DNA of 64,000 nt, from assembly GCA_963422685.1 (NCBI GenBank), contig OY730442.1:2170001-2234000 (forward strand). The letters run 5' to 3'. The position numbers and the translations under genes were made by a program. A model generated the notes under the pieces. The model searched no databases. It was not told the origin of the DNA and saw nothing but the letters and a program-made list of their open reading frames with translations. Positions 1 to 8,870 of this stretch are shown in pieces (positions within the stretch are counted from its first letter, which is position 1; every line of letters begins with the position of its first letter). Origin of the DNA: Spongiihabitans sp963422685. Lineage in GTDB: Bacteria; Pseudomonadota; Gammaproteobacteria; Arenicellales; Poriferihabitantaceae.

Positions 1-153
1 GCACAGAAAATCATCGCCAGTGCGCATACCATTATCCAGCAAATACGCCGGCACCCAATAGCTGGTTTGGAAGAGTTGTGTTCGTTCACTCCAGAGCAGG
101 AAATCGCAGTGATGCGGCATGAGGCCATGCCATATCGCTTGTTTATAAATTAA
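1..153 (+). CDS. ureF: Urease accessory protein UreF, C-terminal end (partial)
   Basis: The first 50 codons read in frame 1 to a TAA and are the end of a protein that starts outside the window. The tail VMRHEAMPYRLFIN resembles the usual UreF ending (MRHE followed by a YSRLF-like motif). UreF works with UreD and UreG to load nickel into the urease active site. It lies 30 bp upstream of the urease structural genes in the same direction, which supports the call. Only 50 residues are visible, so the assignment rests on the tail motif and context. Confidence 0.55.
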   Translation, partial: AQKIIASAHTIIQQIRRHPIAGLEELCSFTPEQEIAVMRHEAMPYRLFIN

Positions 154-183
154 AACCAAACTTTTACCTATGGGGCGCTACAG

Positions 184-885
184 ATGTTACTAACACCTAC
201 CGAAATGGAACGGCTGACAATTTTCACAGCCGCAGAATTATCCAGAAAAAGAAAAAACAAGGGTCTTGCGCTGAACCACCCGGAGGCGATTGCCTACATC
301 AGCGACGAAATTCTCGAAGGCGCTCGTGCGGGTCGATCGGTCGCGGAATTAATATCATTCGGTTCAACCCTGCTGAGCACCGACGATGTGATGCCGGGTG
401 TAGCCGATTTGATTCCCATGATTCAGGTCGAAGGCACTTTTCCTGACGGCACCAAACTGGTTACCGTACACGACCCGATTCGACCCGGAGTCAAACAAAC
501 GAAAAAATCTGAACAGGTTTCGCCGGGCGAGTTATTGTCAAAAACCGGCGAAATCGAGATCAACAAAGGTCGTCCCAAGACCAGCATTAAAGTACTCAAT
601 ACCGGCGACCGACCGATACAAATCGGAAGCCACTACCATTTCTTTGAAGTTAATCGGGCCTTGGACTTCGACCGGGAAGCGGCTTACGGTATGCATCTCG
701 ACATACCGGCGGGCACTGCGGTGCGTTTCGAACCCGGCGAAGCCAGGAAGGTTACTCTGACCCGCTTTGGTGGAACCCGGCAGTTATATGGATTGAACGG
801 GCTGACAAATGGAGCGACCAATAGCGACCTGCACAAGGCGCATTCCCTGGAATTAGCCAGACAAAGACAATTCAAAGGAGCCTAG
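184..885 (+). CDS. ureAB: Urease gamma/beta fusion subunit (UreA-UreB)
   Basis: The 233-residue protein carries two urease structural subunits in one chain. Residues 1 to about 100 match the gamma subunit (start MLLTPTEMERLTIF, motif LNHPEAIAYISD). Residues about 108-220 match the beta subunit (IGSHYHFFEVNRALDF, RFEPGE). Fused gamma-beta chains are best known from Helicobacter; most proteobacteria keep ureA and ureB apart. With UreC it forms the nickel urease that splits urea into ammonia and CO2 in the cytoplasm. It sits 30 bp after ureF and 4 bp before ureC. No long linker separates the halves. Confidence 0.95.
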   Translation: MLLTPTEMERLTIFTAAELSRKRKNKGLALNHPEAIAYISDEILEGARAGRSVAELISFGSTLLSTDDVMPGVADLIPMIQVEGTFPDGTKLVTVHDPIRPGVKQTKKSEQVSPGELLSKTGEIEINKGRPKTSIKVLNTGDRPIQIGSHYHFFEVNRALDFDREAAYGMHLDIPAGTAVRFEPGEARKVTLTRFGGTRQLYGLNGLTNGATNSDLHKAHSLELARQRQFKGA

Positions 886-889
886 GACT

Positions 890-2602
890 ATGGCCTTAAT
901 GACACGAAAAGAATATGCACAGATGTACGGTCCCACCACAGGCGATGCCCTGCGATTGGGCGATACCTCATTGCTGGCAGAAGTCGAGCACGATTACGCC
1001 GTACCCGGGGATGAATGTCTACATGGCGGTGGTAAAACATTACGCGATGGATTGGGTCTGACTCCCGGGTATGACAGTGCCATGGGGTCGTTGGACATGT
1101 TGTTGTGCAACGCATTGGTTATTGATCCGGTTTTAGGTGTCGTTAAAGGCGATATCGGAATCAAAGACGGAAAAATTGCCGGCATTGGAAAGGCGGGGAA
1201 TCCGGCAACAATGGATGGCGTGGATTCCAACCTGATTTGTGGTGCAGCGACGACAGTGCGGGATGCGGAAGGTTTAATTGCCACACCTGGCGGTATCGAT
1301 GTACATGTGCATTTTGACAGCGCACAGCTTTGTGAACACGCTATCAGTTCGGGTATTACCACCATGTTCGGCGGGTCCCTTGGGCCAATCACAGTGGGAA
1401 TCGATTGTGGCGGCGCCTGGAATGTGGGAAAAATGCTGCAGGCCGCTGAGCAATGGCCCATCAACTTCGGTTTCCTCGGTCGCGGCAATTCTTCAAAACC
1501 ACAATCATTATACGACCAGATAGACGGGGGATGTTTTGGCCTGAAAATTCACGAAGACTGGGGGGCAATGCCCAGCGTTATCGATACTTGCTTATCAGTC
1601 GCCGACGAGCTGGATTTTCAGGTGCAGCTTCATACAGACACGTTGAATGAGAGTGGTTTTGTAGAAGACACACTGGCCGCAATCAATGGCCGCACCATTC
1701 ACATGTATCATACCGAGGGAGCCGGTGGCGGTCATGCACCGGACATTATCAAAGTGGCTGGTATCAGCAATTGTCTTACCTCTTCTACCAACCCCACCAA
1801 TCCATTCACCATCAACACCTTTGACGAGCACCTCGACATGACCATGGTGTGTCATCACTTGAGCCCGTCGATTCCAGAAGATGTGGCTTTTGCTGAAAGC
1901 CGAATACGTTCGCAAAGCATCGCCGCCGAGGACATTCTGCATGATCTTGGTGCTATCGCTATGCTGGGGTCGGACAGTCAGGGCATGGGGCGTATTAATG
2001 AAGTGATTTGCAGAACCTGGCAGCTTGCTTCAAAAATGAAGGACCAACGCGGTCGATTAAGTGAAGAGAAAACCAGTCATGGCGACAATGAGCGCATAAA
2101 GCGCTATATCGCCAAATATACTATCAACGCCGCCCGAACATTTGGGGTTGATGCGTATATCGGATCACTGGAATCGGGCAAAATCGCCGACATGGTATTA
2201 TGGCGTCCCGGGTTTTTCGGCATCAAGCCGGAGTTAGTGATTAAGAGTGGATTTATTGCCTGGTCGCCAATGGGCGACAGCGCAGCATCATTGATGACTT
2301 GCGAACCGGTAATTATGCGACCGCAATGGGGCGCGTTTGGCGCAGCGAAAAATTCACTGAGTGTTTCTTTTGTCAATCCTGTGGCAATTGAATCCGGGTT
2401 GCAGGATAAATTGCAATTGACCAAACAACTACTGCCAACCCGTGGAACACGCAGGCTCAGCAAGCGCAATATGCTGCACAATTCAGTGTGCCCGGATATC
2501 TCTGTCAACCCGCAAACCTTTGATGTTTTCGTTGATGGCGAACTGGCCTATTGTGAACCGGCTAAAGAATTACCTTTAGCGCAGCGGTATATGCTGCGAT
2601 GA
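890..2602 (+). CDS. ureC: Urease alpha (catalytic) subunit
   Basis: The 570-residue protein has the full amidohydrolase active site of urease. Nickel ligands are visible as H139 and H141 in DVHVHF, the carbamylated lysine K219 in GLKIHEDWG, H248, H274 in HTEGAGGGHAPDI, and D362 in GSDSQGMGR. The mobile flap C321-H322-H323 is intact. The enzyme hydrolyses urea to ammonia and carbamate. AAGGAG precedes the ATG and lies inside the end of ureAB, so translation is probably coupled. The sequence is somewhat divergent from enterobacterial UreC. In this window it would take up the urea released by the guanidine-cleaving ureohydrolase at 26-28 kb. Confidence 0.97.
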   Translation: MALMTRKEYAQMYGPTTGDALRLGDTSLLAEVEHDYAVPGDECLHGGGKTLRDGLGLTPGYDSAMGSLDMLLCNALVIDPVLGVVKGDIGIKDGKIAGIGKAGNPATMDGVDSNLICGAATTVRDAEGLIATPGGIDVHVHFDSAQLCEHAISSGITTMFGGSLGPITVGIDCGGAWNVGKMLQAAEQWPINFGFLGRGNSSKPQSLYDQIDGGCFGLKIHEDWGAMPSVIDTCLSVADELDFQVQLHTDTLNESGFVEDTLAAINGRTIHMYHTEGAGGGHAPDIIKVAGISNCLTSSTNPTNPFTINTFDEHLDMTMVCHHLSPSIPEDVAFAESRIRSQSIAAEDILHDLGAIAMLGSDSQGMGRINEVICRTWQLASKMKDQRGRLSEEKTSHGDNERIKRYIAKYTINAARTFGVDAYIGSLESGKIADMVLWRPGFFGIKPELVIKSGFIAWSPMGDSAASLMTCEPVIMRPQWGAFGAAKNSLSVSFVNPVAIESGLQDKLQLTKQLLPTRGTRRLSKRNMLHNSVCPDISVNPQTFDVFVDGELAYCEPAKELPLAQRYMLR

Positions 2603-3240
2603 ATACGGATTCGTTCATCTTATCGACACCGGCCCGGATCGGAATTGGCGGTCCTGTCGGGTCGGGGAAAACCGCCTTGATCGAGAATCTTATTCCAGCC
2701 TTCGCAGCACGCGGTCTGGAACTGGCCATCATTACCAATGATCTCGTCACCCGGGAAGATGCAGAACGAATCCGGCACAGCGGGCTGATTGATCCGGCGC
2801 GGGTGATGGCAGTAGAAACCGGTGCCTGCCCGCATACGGCTATCCGTGAAGACCCCACTTTAAATATTCAGAGCGCTGATCAACTGGTTCTGAATTATCC
2901 GGATTTGGCAGCGGTGATTATCGAAAGCGGCGGCGACAATCTTGCATCGACATTCTCGCTGGATCTGGTTGATTACTGGTTATTCGTTATTGATGCCGCA
3001 GACGGCGATGATATACCGCGTAAAAAGGGTCCCGGGGTGGTTCGTTCGGATTTGCTGATAATTAATAAAACTGATCTTGCGCCTTATGTGGGTGCTGACC
3101 TGAACCGGATGATTGAGGAGGGAATGGAAGTGCGCGGCGGCAAGCCGATTTTGCTCACCAATTGTGCCACTGGCGAGGGTATCGAAGCGGTGATGGATCA
3201 ACTGGTGCACGACGTGCTGTTTACCCAGGGCTGTACTTGA
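2599..3240 (+). CDS. ureG: Urease accessory GTPase UreG
   Basis: This 213-residue SIMIBI-class GTPase powers nickel insertion into urease. The P-loop GPVGSGKT lies near residues 19-26, and the conserved nickel-binding segment ETGACPHTAIRED (Cys-Pro-His) lies around residue 75. NKTD, the G4 specificity motif, is also present. The ATG overlaps the ureC stop codon by 4 bp (ATGA), a sign of translational coupling. The order C-G-D differs from the common D-A-B-C-E-F-G arrangement. No ureE is visible in the window; it may lie further upstream. Confidence 0.96.
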   Translation: MNTDSFILSTPARIGIGGPVGSGKTALIENLIPAFAARGLELAIITNDLVTREDAERIRHSGLIDPARVMAVETGACPHTAIREDPTLNIQSADQLVLNYPDLAAVIIESGGDNLASTFSLDLVDYWLFVIDAADGDDIPRKKGPGVVRSDLLIINKTDLAPYVGADLNRMIEEGMEVRGGKPILLTNCATGEGIEAVMDQLVHDVLFTQGCT

Positions 3241-3241
3241 A

Positions 3242-4090
3242 TTGGATGCTGTATCCGGGGCTCGCCAGCCGTCAGATTTGTATTTACAGTTCGCGACTGC
3301 ACCAAATGGTCGGACTTATATCAATCAGCAATTTTGTCATTACCCGTTTCACATATGTCGTGCGCAGTATGTGGACCCTGAACCCAATGGATTGGCCACT
3401 GTTTATTTGCAATCGAGTTCCGGCGGAATATTTGCAAATGAGCGCCTGTCCTGCGAATTTCACGGGTTGCCCCAATCCCAGTCTCATATAACTACTCAAT
3501 CCTCAACAATTGTACATCGCATGGATGATGGGGATGCGCGTCACAGCGTCACCATTCGCGCGGAGGAGGATAGTTTCATAGAGTATTTTCCGGACCCTGT
3601 GATTCTGTTTCCTATGGCAAGGATGTATGCCCGCGTGGTTGTACAGATGCACCCAACCGCCACAGTGTTAATGACAGATTCATTTACCAGCCATGACCCG
3701 ATGGCTAATCAGGAGAACTTTACCGAATATCGCAACGAAACCAGAGTGGAGAGTTTTGATGGATCATTATTGTGCCTTGACCGCTACAGCGTTTCAGGGA
3801 CACAGTTTTCCAGCGGTCAGTTAGGTGTAATGGGCAAAAACAGCGTACAGGGCACATTTACATTATTGAACTCAACACATCCTGCCGCCCAACTGTGCGC
3901 AATGATACGGCGTTTTCTTGAGTCCGGTTTTGATGGGTACGCTGGTTTATCCGCCTTGCCGAACGAGTGTGGTATCTGGATGCGTTTGATAGCGCTGGAT
4001 GCCTTCACGCTGCGGTTGGCAATACAAGAGGTCTGGACGATAACCCGGCAAACCCTGCTGGGAGAACGCCCGAATTGTAGAAAGAAATAA
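3242..4090 (+). CDS. ureD: Urease accessory protein UreD (UreH)
   Basis: The 282-residue protein matches the UreD family in length and general pattern, for example the region around residues 30-75 (HYPFHICRAQYVDPE, SSGGIFANE). UreD is the scaffold on which UreF and UreG assemble on apo-urease. It follows ureG with a 1-bp gap, and the frame opens with a TTG codon; no in-frame ATG exists near this position. It closes the urease operon. The call relies on family resemblance and position, because UreD is poorly conserved. Confidence 0.85.
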   Translation: MDAVSGARQPSDLYLQFATAPNGRTYINQQFCHYPFHICRAQYVDPEPNGLATVYLQSSSGGIFANERLSCEFHGLPQSQSHITTQSSTIVHRMDDGDARHSVTIRAEEDSFIEYFPDPVILFPMARMYARVVVQMHPTATVLMTDSFTSHDPMANQENFTEYRNETRVESFDGSLLCLDRYSVSGTQFSSGQLGVMGKNSVQGTFTLLNSTHPAAQLCAMIRRFLESGFDGYAGLSALPNECGIWMRLIALDAFTLRLAIQEVWTITRQTLLGERPNCRKK

Positions 4091-4243
4091 TATTATGGGT
4101 TTGTCGGATAGCCGGATTCTGTGACATACCTGTCCTGGCGCCGGGTGCTGTGATGACCCGGCAGGTTAAATTGTGTAATCGTTCACGAATATATCCTGTG
4201 GGGCAAAACCCTCATTTGTTTCGTATTTCTACAGGAGCAGCTA

Positions 4244-4282
4244 ATGCAATTACTTTGCACCCCCAGCCATCCTGTCGCTTAG
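4244..4282 (+). pseudogene. Gene start cut off at the insertion-element boundary
   Basis: A good ribosome binding site (AGGAG at 4233-4237, 6 nt spacing) precedes an ATG and 12 codons reading MQLLCTPSHPVA. The frame then hits a TAG formed at the left border of the IS5-type remnant. The first residues resemble the start of a glutathione S-transferase-like fold, but 12 residues cannot decide that. No continuation is visible beyond the right end of the element, where only about 70 bp separate it from the next gene. I read it as the stub of a gene interrupted by the insertion and then lost. Confidence 0.4.
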
Positions 4283-5487
4283 CAGGCTGTTGATTTTTCT
4301 TTTGGAACATTGGGATAGATACACGGTATAAATCGATAATATTTTGAGGGGGGGGCGTCATGCGCGGCGAAGAGGTTTTTCAAGCATCACTTTGCACAAC
4401 AGTCAGGTCGGGATCGTTTATACTGGTTCATCACCCGTTACGCAGGATACGCGAACTTGTCGATCAAGCGATGCTGGGTTTAACCGGGGCCCTTTGCCCC
4501 CATTTATTCCGACAAAGGGCGGGAATTCATCCCGCCTGAACGGTTCATTTGAGCTCAGCTCCTGCAGGTTTTATACCGCATTCGCAGTGAGGCGGCAATT
4601 GGTTGAACAAATTCAATACAACCTGCTTTATCGCTGGTTGGTTGGGCTTGGGATGGATGCGGAGGCTTAGAGCCATTTGACCTTCAGTCGCAATCGTGAT
4701 CGGCTATTGGATCATGACATTAACCCGGAATTGTTTGAAGAAGTAGTGGAGCTTGCTCCCAGGAGAGACTGGTTATCTGACGCGCATTGCAGTGTTGATG
4801 GTAGCTTGATACCAGCGCAGAGCATTCCAAAAAAGTGATCGCCCAAAGGCTGAAGCCAGTTGGTGTCTTGGGACGCAACGCTGAAAGGAACTTATCCGTG
4901 AAAAGCGCAGTCACCAGACCCATGAATCGGAAACGGATGGAGGCGCACTCCTGGCCCCCAAGGGTAAAAACATGGGTCATACCGTCCTGGAAAACAGGAA
5001 TGGCGTAGTAGTGGACTGGTCGGGCAGAACGGGAGGTTGCCGGGTAACAAGAAACGCGAACCAGGCGTCGACAAGAATTACGACACCCACGATTTTGTTG
5101 CTGCGTGTTGAGCGCTGAAGATGCTCCGGCATGTTGTCCGCAACGATAATCAATCCGGAGGTTTCGCAATTGACCCAAGAACCAGGCGAGTCAGATCAGT
5201 CGCATATTGAGTGGAAGAACCTTTAGGTTGTGGAAAGACGACAGGACTGATACGGCAGGTAAAAGTTCGGGGAATCGGCAAGGTCAATGTACTGTATAGG
5301 ATGACGATGATGGGTTGGAATTTGATACGGATAAAGAATTGACAGGAGCAGCCCGCCTGACGGGCGGAAAATCCCATGAAAAGGGTACTGAAGCGGTTTG
5401 TACAAGAAAGTTTGAAGAAAATCACGCTGATTCTTAAGATAAATCGGCAAATGCCCCGAAAATCAAAGCGATTTTCAACAACCTGCT
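4281..5487 (+). mobile_element. Degenerate IS5-family insertion element
   Basis: The ends are imperfect inverted repeats: AGCAGGCTGTTGA at the left and, read inward on the other strand, AGCAGGTTGTTGA at the right (12 of 13 match). A TA dinucleotide lies at both borders, compatible with a short target duplication. The interior encodes a transposase broken into several frames. The element separates the urease operon from the convergent carbonic-anhydrase gene and appears long inactive. Confidence 0.8.
4360..5487 (+). pseudogene. IS5-family transposase, multiply frameshifted
   Basis: Pieces of one IS5-type DDE transposase can be read in order but in changing frames. They are MRGEEVFQAS with HHPLRRIRELVDQAM (from 4360), RRQLVEQIQYNLLYRW (near 4590), HLTFSRNRDRLLDHD and VDGSL (4675-4790), MGHTVLENRNGVVVD (4975-5015), VDKNYDTHDFV (5070-5105), and VEEPLGCGKTTGLIRQVK toward the C-terminus. 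The family normally has a single frame of about 350-380 codons. Here several indels and stops interrupt it, so no functional enzyme is expected. The recognisable order over the whole length shows a full copy decayed in place. Confidence 0.85.
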
Positions 5488-5555
5488 AGGGCCTGGTGAG
5501 CATGCCCACAGCGCTATTGTGGCCCGACCGGGTGCCGGTTCAGGACCCCAGACAG

Positions 5556-6083
5556 TTATATATGCTTATAACCTGGCGCCAGGCTACGGTAACGCGGGAT
5601 TTTGTGCACGTAGGAAAGAAAGTCATTTTTGAGATCTTCCACTTCATCATCACTCAGTTCTCGCACCACTTTGGCCGGCGATCCCAATAGTAATGATCTG
5701 GGGGGGAATTCCTTGTTCCCGGTAATCAGGGCGTTGGCGCCCACCAAGCTGTTTTCGCCGATCACTGCGTTGTTCAGAATGGTGCTGCCCATTCCGACCA
5801 CACTACCGGTTCTGATACGGCAACCGTGCAGCATGACGCCGTGCCCTATGGTCACCTCATCTTCAATGGTCAGCGGGATGCCGGGGTCGGTATGTAATAC
5901 ACAGCAATCCTGAACATTGGAGCGATTACCAATATGTATCCGCTCATTATCGCCGCGCAATACGGCATTAAACCAGATACTGGCCTGTTCACAAATTCGC
6001 ACCGCGCCGACAAGGTCAGCACTCGGTGCCACATAGCTGCTTGCGGCTATTTCGGCCATGCGACCCGGCAGGGTATATATCAT
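5556..6083 (-). CDS. Gamma-carbonic anhydrase family protein (YrdA-like)
   Basis: This left-handed beta-helix (hexapeptide-repeat) protein has 175 residues from MIYTLPGR. The three histidines typical of gamma-class carbonic anhydrases are present in LHTDPG, TIGHG and MLHGC. They usually bind zinc or iron between subunits of a trimer. The start at 6083 is preferred because it overlaps the sohB stop as TAATG; a longer frame to 6137 would run deep into sohB. Whether this subgroup has carbonic anhydrase activity is generally uncertain. It is probably co-transcribed with sohB. Confidence 0.88.
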   Translation of the reverse strand: MIYTLPGRMAEIAASSYVAPSADLVGAVRICEQASIWFNAVLRGDNERIHIGNRSNVQDCCVLHTDPGIPLTIEDEVTIGHGVMLHGCRIRTGSVVGMGSTILNNAVIGENSLVGANALITGNKEFPPRSLLLGSPAKVVRELSDDEVEDLKNDFLSYVHKIPRYRSLAPGYKHI

Positions 6084-7156
6084 TACATTAACAAGGGTTT
6101 GTCCACGTCCTGAACGGTGCTGTGCTGCCGCCGCCATTGCATCGATACAAGATGCGACAATTTCTCCATAATCGTTTCCTTTTTCGAGTATTCAACATAC
6201 ATAAGCTGCGCCTCTTTTCGCAGTGACATCAGATAGTCGTCACTGGTTTGCAGTTCATCGACCAGGCCCAGTTCGAGTGCGCGTGTGCCCAACCAGTGCT
6301 CCCCAGTGGCGACTTTCTCCATATCCAGGTTCGGGCGATGCGACTTGACAAAGGATTTAAACAGTCCATGGATGTCCTCAAGCTCCTGCTGCATTTTCTC
6401 CCGACCCTTTTCCGTGTTTTCTCCAAACAAGGTCAGGGTGCGTTTAAATTCGCCCGCATAGAGTTGTTCAAAATCCACAGCGTGTTTTTTCAATAGCCGA
6501 TTCAGATTGGGTATCTGGGCAAGCACGCCGATGGAGCCAATTATCGAAAACGGGGCGGCGATGATTTTATTGGCCACGCAGGCCATCATATAACCGCCGC
6601 TGGCCGCTATCTTGTCCACCGAAACGGTGAGGGGAATGCCCTGTTCGCGAATTCGTTGCAGTTGGGATGCGCCAAGCCCGTATCCATGCACTGTTCCACC
6701 ACCACTTTCCAGCCTCACCATGACTTCGTCCTGACAGGTGGCCACAGTCAGCAATGCACTGATTTCCTGGCGTATGGTTTCAACCGCGCTGGCTTTAATG
6801 TCGCCGTCAAAATCAATAACGAACAGTCTTTTTTCTCCGGAATCCGGTTCTTTGGATTTTGTGTCGGAAGTTTTTGCTGCCTTGCCTGCCCTCTTTTCCG
6901 CTTTTGCTGCTTCTTTTGCTTTTTTCCTGTCGGCCTTGATTTTTTTCTTTAACCCGGTCGGGGACAGGGCGGCTGAGGCGATGGTCTGCTCCATATCCTC
7001 GTATTGGGGATTGAGGTGTGAAATTTCCAGTTGCTTGTCAGCGGACTTTTTTTGCCGCATTGCCAGGGACAACAGGCCGCCAGCCGCAATCAGAATGGCG
7101 GCGACAATGGTGATTGCTTTGGCCAGAAACAGGCCGTATTCAGCGAGAAATTGCAT
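6083..7156 (-). CDS. sohB: Inner-membrane S49 peptidase SohB
   Basis: The 357-residue protein has an N-terminal membrane segment (residues about 8-33), a lysine/alanine-rich linker (about 70-105), and a peptidase S49 domain. The nucleophile serine lies in KIAASGGYMMAC and the general-base lysine in GEFKRTLT, the Ser/Lys dyad of the SppA/SohB family. SohB degrades membrane or periplasmic peptides. The arrangement matches the usual length of gammaproteobacterial SohB. It lies 37 bp downstream of glnS on the same strand. Confidence 0.93.
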   Translation of the reverse strand: MQFLAEYGLFLAKAITIVAAILIAAGGLLSLAMRQKKSADKQLEISHLNPQYEDMEQTIASAALSPTGLKKKIKADRKKAKEAAKAEKRAGKAAKTSDTKSKEPDSGEKRLFVIDFDGDIKASAVETIRQEISALLTVATCQDEVMVRLESGGGTVHGYGLGASQLQRIREQGIPLTVSVDKIAASGGYMMACVANKIIAAPFSIIGSIGVLAQIPNLNRLLKKHAVDFEQLYAGEFKRTLTLFGENTEKGREKMQQELEDIHGLFKSFVKSHRPNLDMEKVATGEHWLGTRALELGLVDELQTSDDYLMSLRKEAQLMYVEYSKKETIMEKLSHLVSMQWRRQHSTVQDVDKPLLM

Positions 7157-7193
7157 ATTCGATCTTCAGGTTTTTTGTGGGATGACTGGTGGT

Positions 7194-8870
7194 TTATTGG
7201 CCGGCTTTGGCCCAACTGTCGCGCAATGTGACGATTCGATTGTAAACCGGTTTGTCGATGCGGCTGTCCTGGTCCGCATAGAAATACCCCAGCCGCTCAA
7301 ATTGGTAGCGAGTATCCGCCTGCGCCGAAGCCAGACTTTTTTCGAGCCTGCATTCGTACAGGATTTCCAGCGAATCAGGATTCAATGCCGCTCTGAAATC
7401 CCTGCCTTTATCCGCTACCGGGTTGGCCCGGGAAAATAGTCGATCGTATAGTCGAACTTCCGCGTCAATACTGTTCTCGGCACAGACCCAATGAATGATG
7501 CCTTTCACTTTTTTGCCCGCTGGCTGTTTGCCGTGACGGGTATCCGGGTCGTATTGGCAGCGTAATTCCACCACGCGGCCCGCATCATCCTTGATGACAT
7601 CGGTGCAGCGAATGACAAAGCCGTATCGCAATCGCACTTCCCGACCAGGGCTCAGGCGAAAAAACCTGCCAGGCGGATCTTCCATGAAATCATCCCGCTC
7701 TATGACGATATTGCGGCCCAACGTGATTGCCCGGGTGCCCATGGTCGGGTCGCCCGGATGATTTGGCGCGGCAATGGTTTCAAATTCGCCTTCAGGATAG
7801 TTTTCGATGACTACTTTAAGCGGCCGCAAAACCGCCATGGCGCGCGGCGCAACCGGGTCCAGATCTTCCCGAACGCAGTTTTCCAGAACGCCCGTTTCAA
7901 TAATATTGGCTTTTTTGGTGATGCCCACCGCGCAGATGAAGTTTCGGATTGATGCCGGCGTGAAACCCCGGCGGCGCAATCCGCACAGGGTTGGCATCCT
8001 CGGATCATCCCATCCGGCAACGTCCTGGTGCTCAACCAATTGCGTGAGCATACGCTTGCTCATTACCGTGTAGTTGAGGTTGAGTCTGGAAAATTCTATT
8101 TGCCGCGGGTGACAGGGCGCTGAAATATTGTCGAGAAACCAGTCGTATAAGGCACGATGATCTTCGAACTCAAGGGTGCATAATGAATGGGTTACGCCCT
8201 CAATTGCATCACTTAAGCCATGGGTGAAATCATACATGGGATAGATGCACCAGGCATCGCCGGTGCGTTGATGCCGTTGATGGCGGATGCGGTAAATTAC
8301 CGGATCACGTAGATTGATGTTCGCCGACTGCATGTCTATTTTTGCGCGCAGTACCTGCTCGCCGTCCTTGAATTTCCCCGCCCGCATGCGCGCAAACAGG
8401 GTTTTGTTTTCATCGATACTGCGATTACGGTAGGGGCTGTCTTTGCCCGGTTCGGTCAGGGTGCCGCGAAATTTACGCATTTCTTCCGCGCCGAGGCTGT
8501 CCACATAAGCCAGACCCTTGCCGATTAACTCAACCGCAAAATCGTGTAACTGTTCAAAATAATCCGATGCGTGCGCAATGTTGCTCCACTGAAAACCCAG
8601 CCAGCGCACGTCCTGTTCGATAGCGGCGACAAATTCGGCGTCTTCTTTGGCCGGATCGGTATCGTCGAGCCGCAGTGTGCAGCGGCCCGCATAGTCTTCG
8701 GCGACACCAAAATTCAGCCAGATGGATTTGGCATGACCAATATGCAGATAGCCATTCGGTTCCGGCGGGAACCGGGTGACGATCGCCTGGTGTTTCCCCG
8801 CTGCCAAATCCTCGTCAATAACTTGGCGGATAAAATTGGACGATTTTACAGTGTGCGGCATTGTGAGCAT
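7194..8870 (-). CDS. glnS: Glutaminyl-tRNA synthetase
   Basis: The 558-residue class I synthetase charges tRNA-Gln with glutamine. The HIGH motif lies in PEPNGYLHIGHAKSI, and the KMSKS-type motif reads VMSKRMLTQL. The C-terminal anticodon-binding beta-barrels follow. The start could be the first ATG (8870) or the ATG three codons in (8861, MPHTVKSSNFIR); neither has a clear ribosome site. A dedicated GlnRS is typical of gamma- and betaproteobacteria and argues against an alphaproteobacterial host, since most of those use the Gat transamidation route. Confidence 0.97.
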   Translation of the reverse strand: MLTMPHTVKSSNFIRQVIDEDLAAGKHQAIVTRFPPEPNGYLHIGHAKSIWLNFGVAEDYAGRCTLRLDDTDPAKEDAEFVAAIEQDVRWLGFQWSNIAHASDYFEQLHDFAVELIGKGLAYVDSLGAEEMRKFRGTLTEPGKDSPYRNRSIDENKTLFARMRAGKFKDGEQVLRAKIDMQSANINLRDPVIYRIRHQRHQRTGDAWCIYPMYDFTHGLSDAIEGVTHSLCTLEFEDHRALYDWFLDNISAPCHPRQIEFSRLNLNYTVMSKRMLTQLVEHQDVAGWDDPRMPTLCGLRRRGFTPASIRNFICAVGITKKANIIETGVLENCVREDLDPVAPRAMAVLRPLKVVIENYPEGEFETIAAPNHPGDPTMGTRAITLGRNIVIERDDFMEDPPGRFFRLSPGREVRLRYGFVIRCTDVIKDDAGRVVELRCQYDPDTRHGKQPAGKKVKGIIHWVCAENSIDAEVRLYDRLFSRANPVADKGRDFRAALNPDSLEILYECRLEKSLASAQADTRYQFERLGYFYADQDSRIDKPVYNRIVTLRDSWAKAGQ

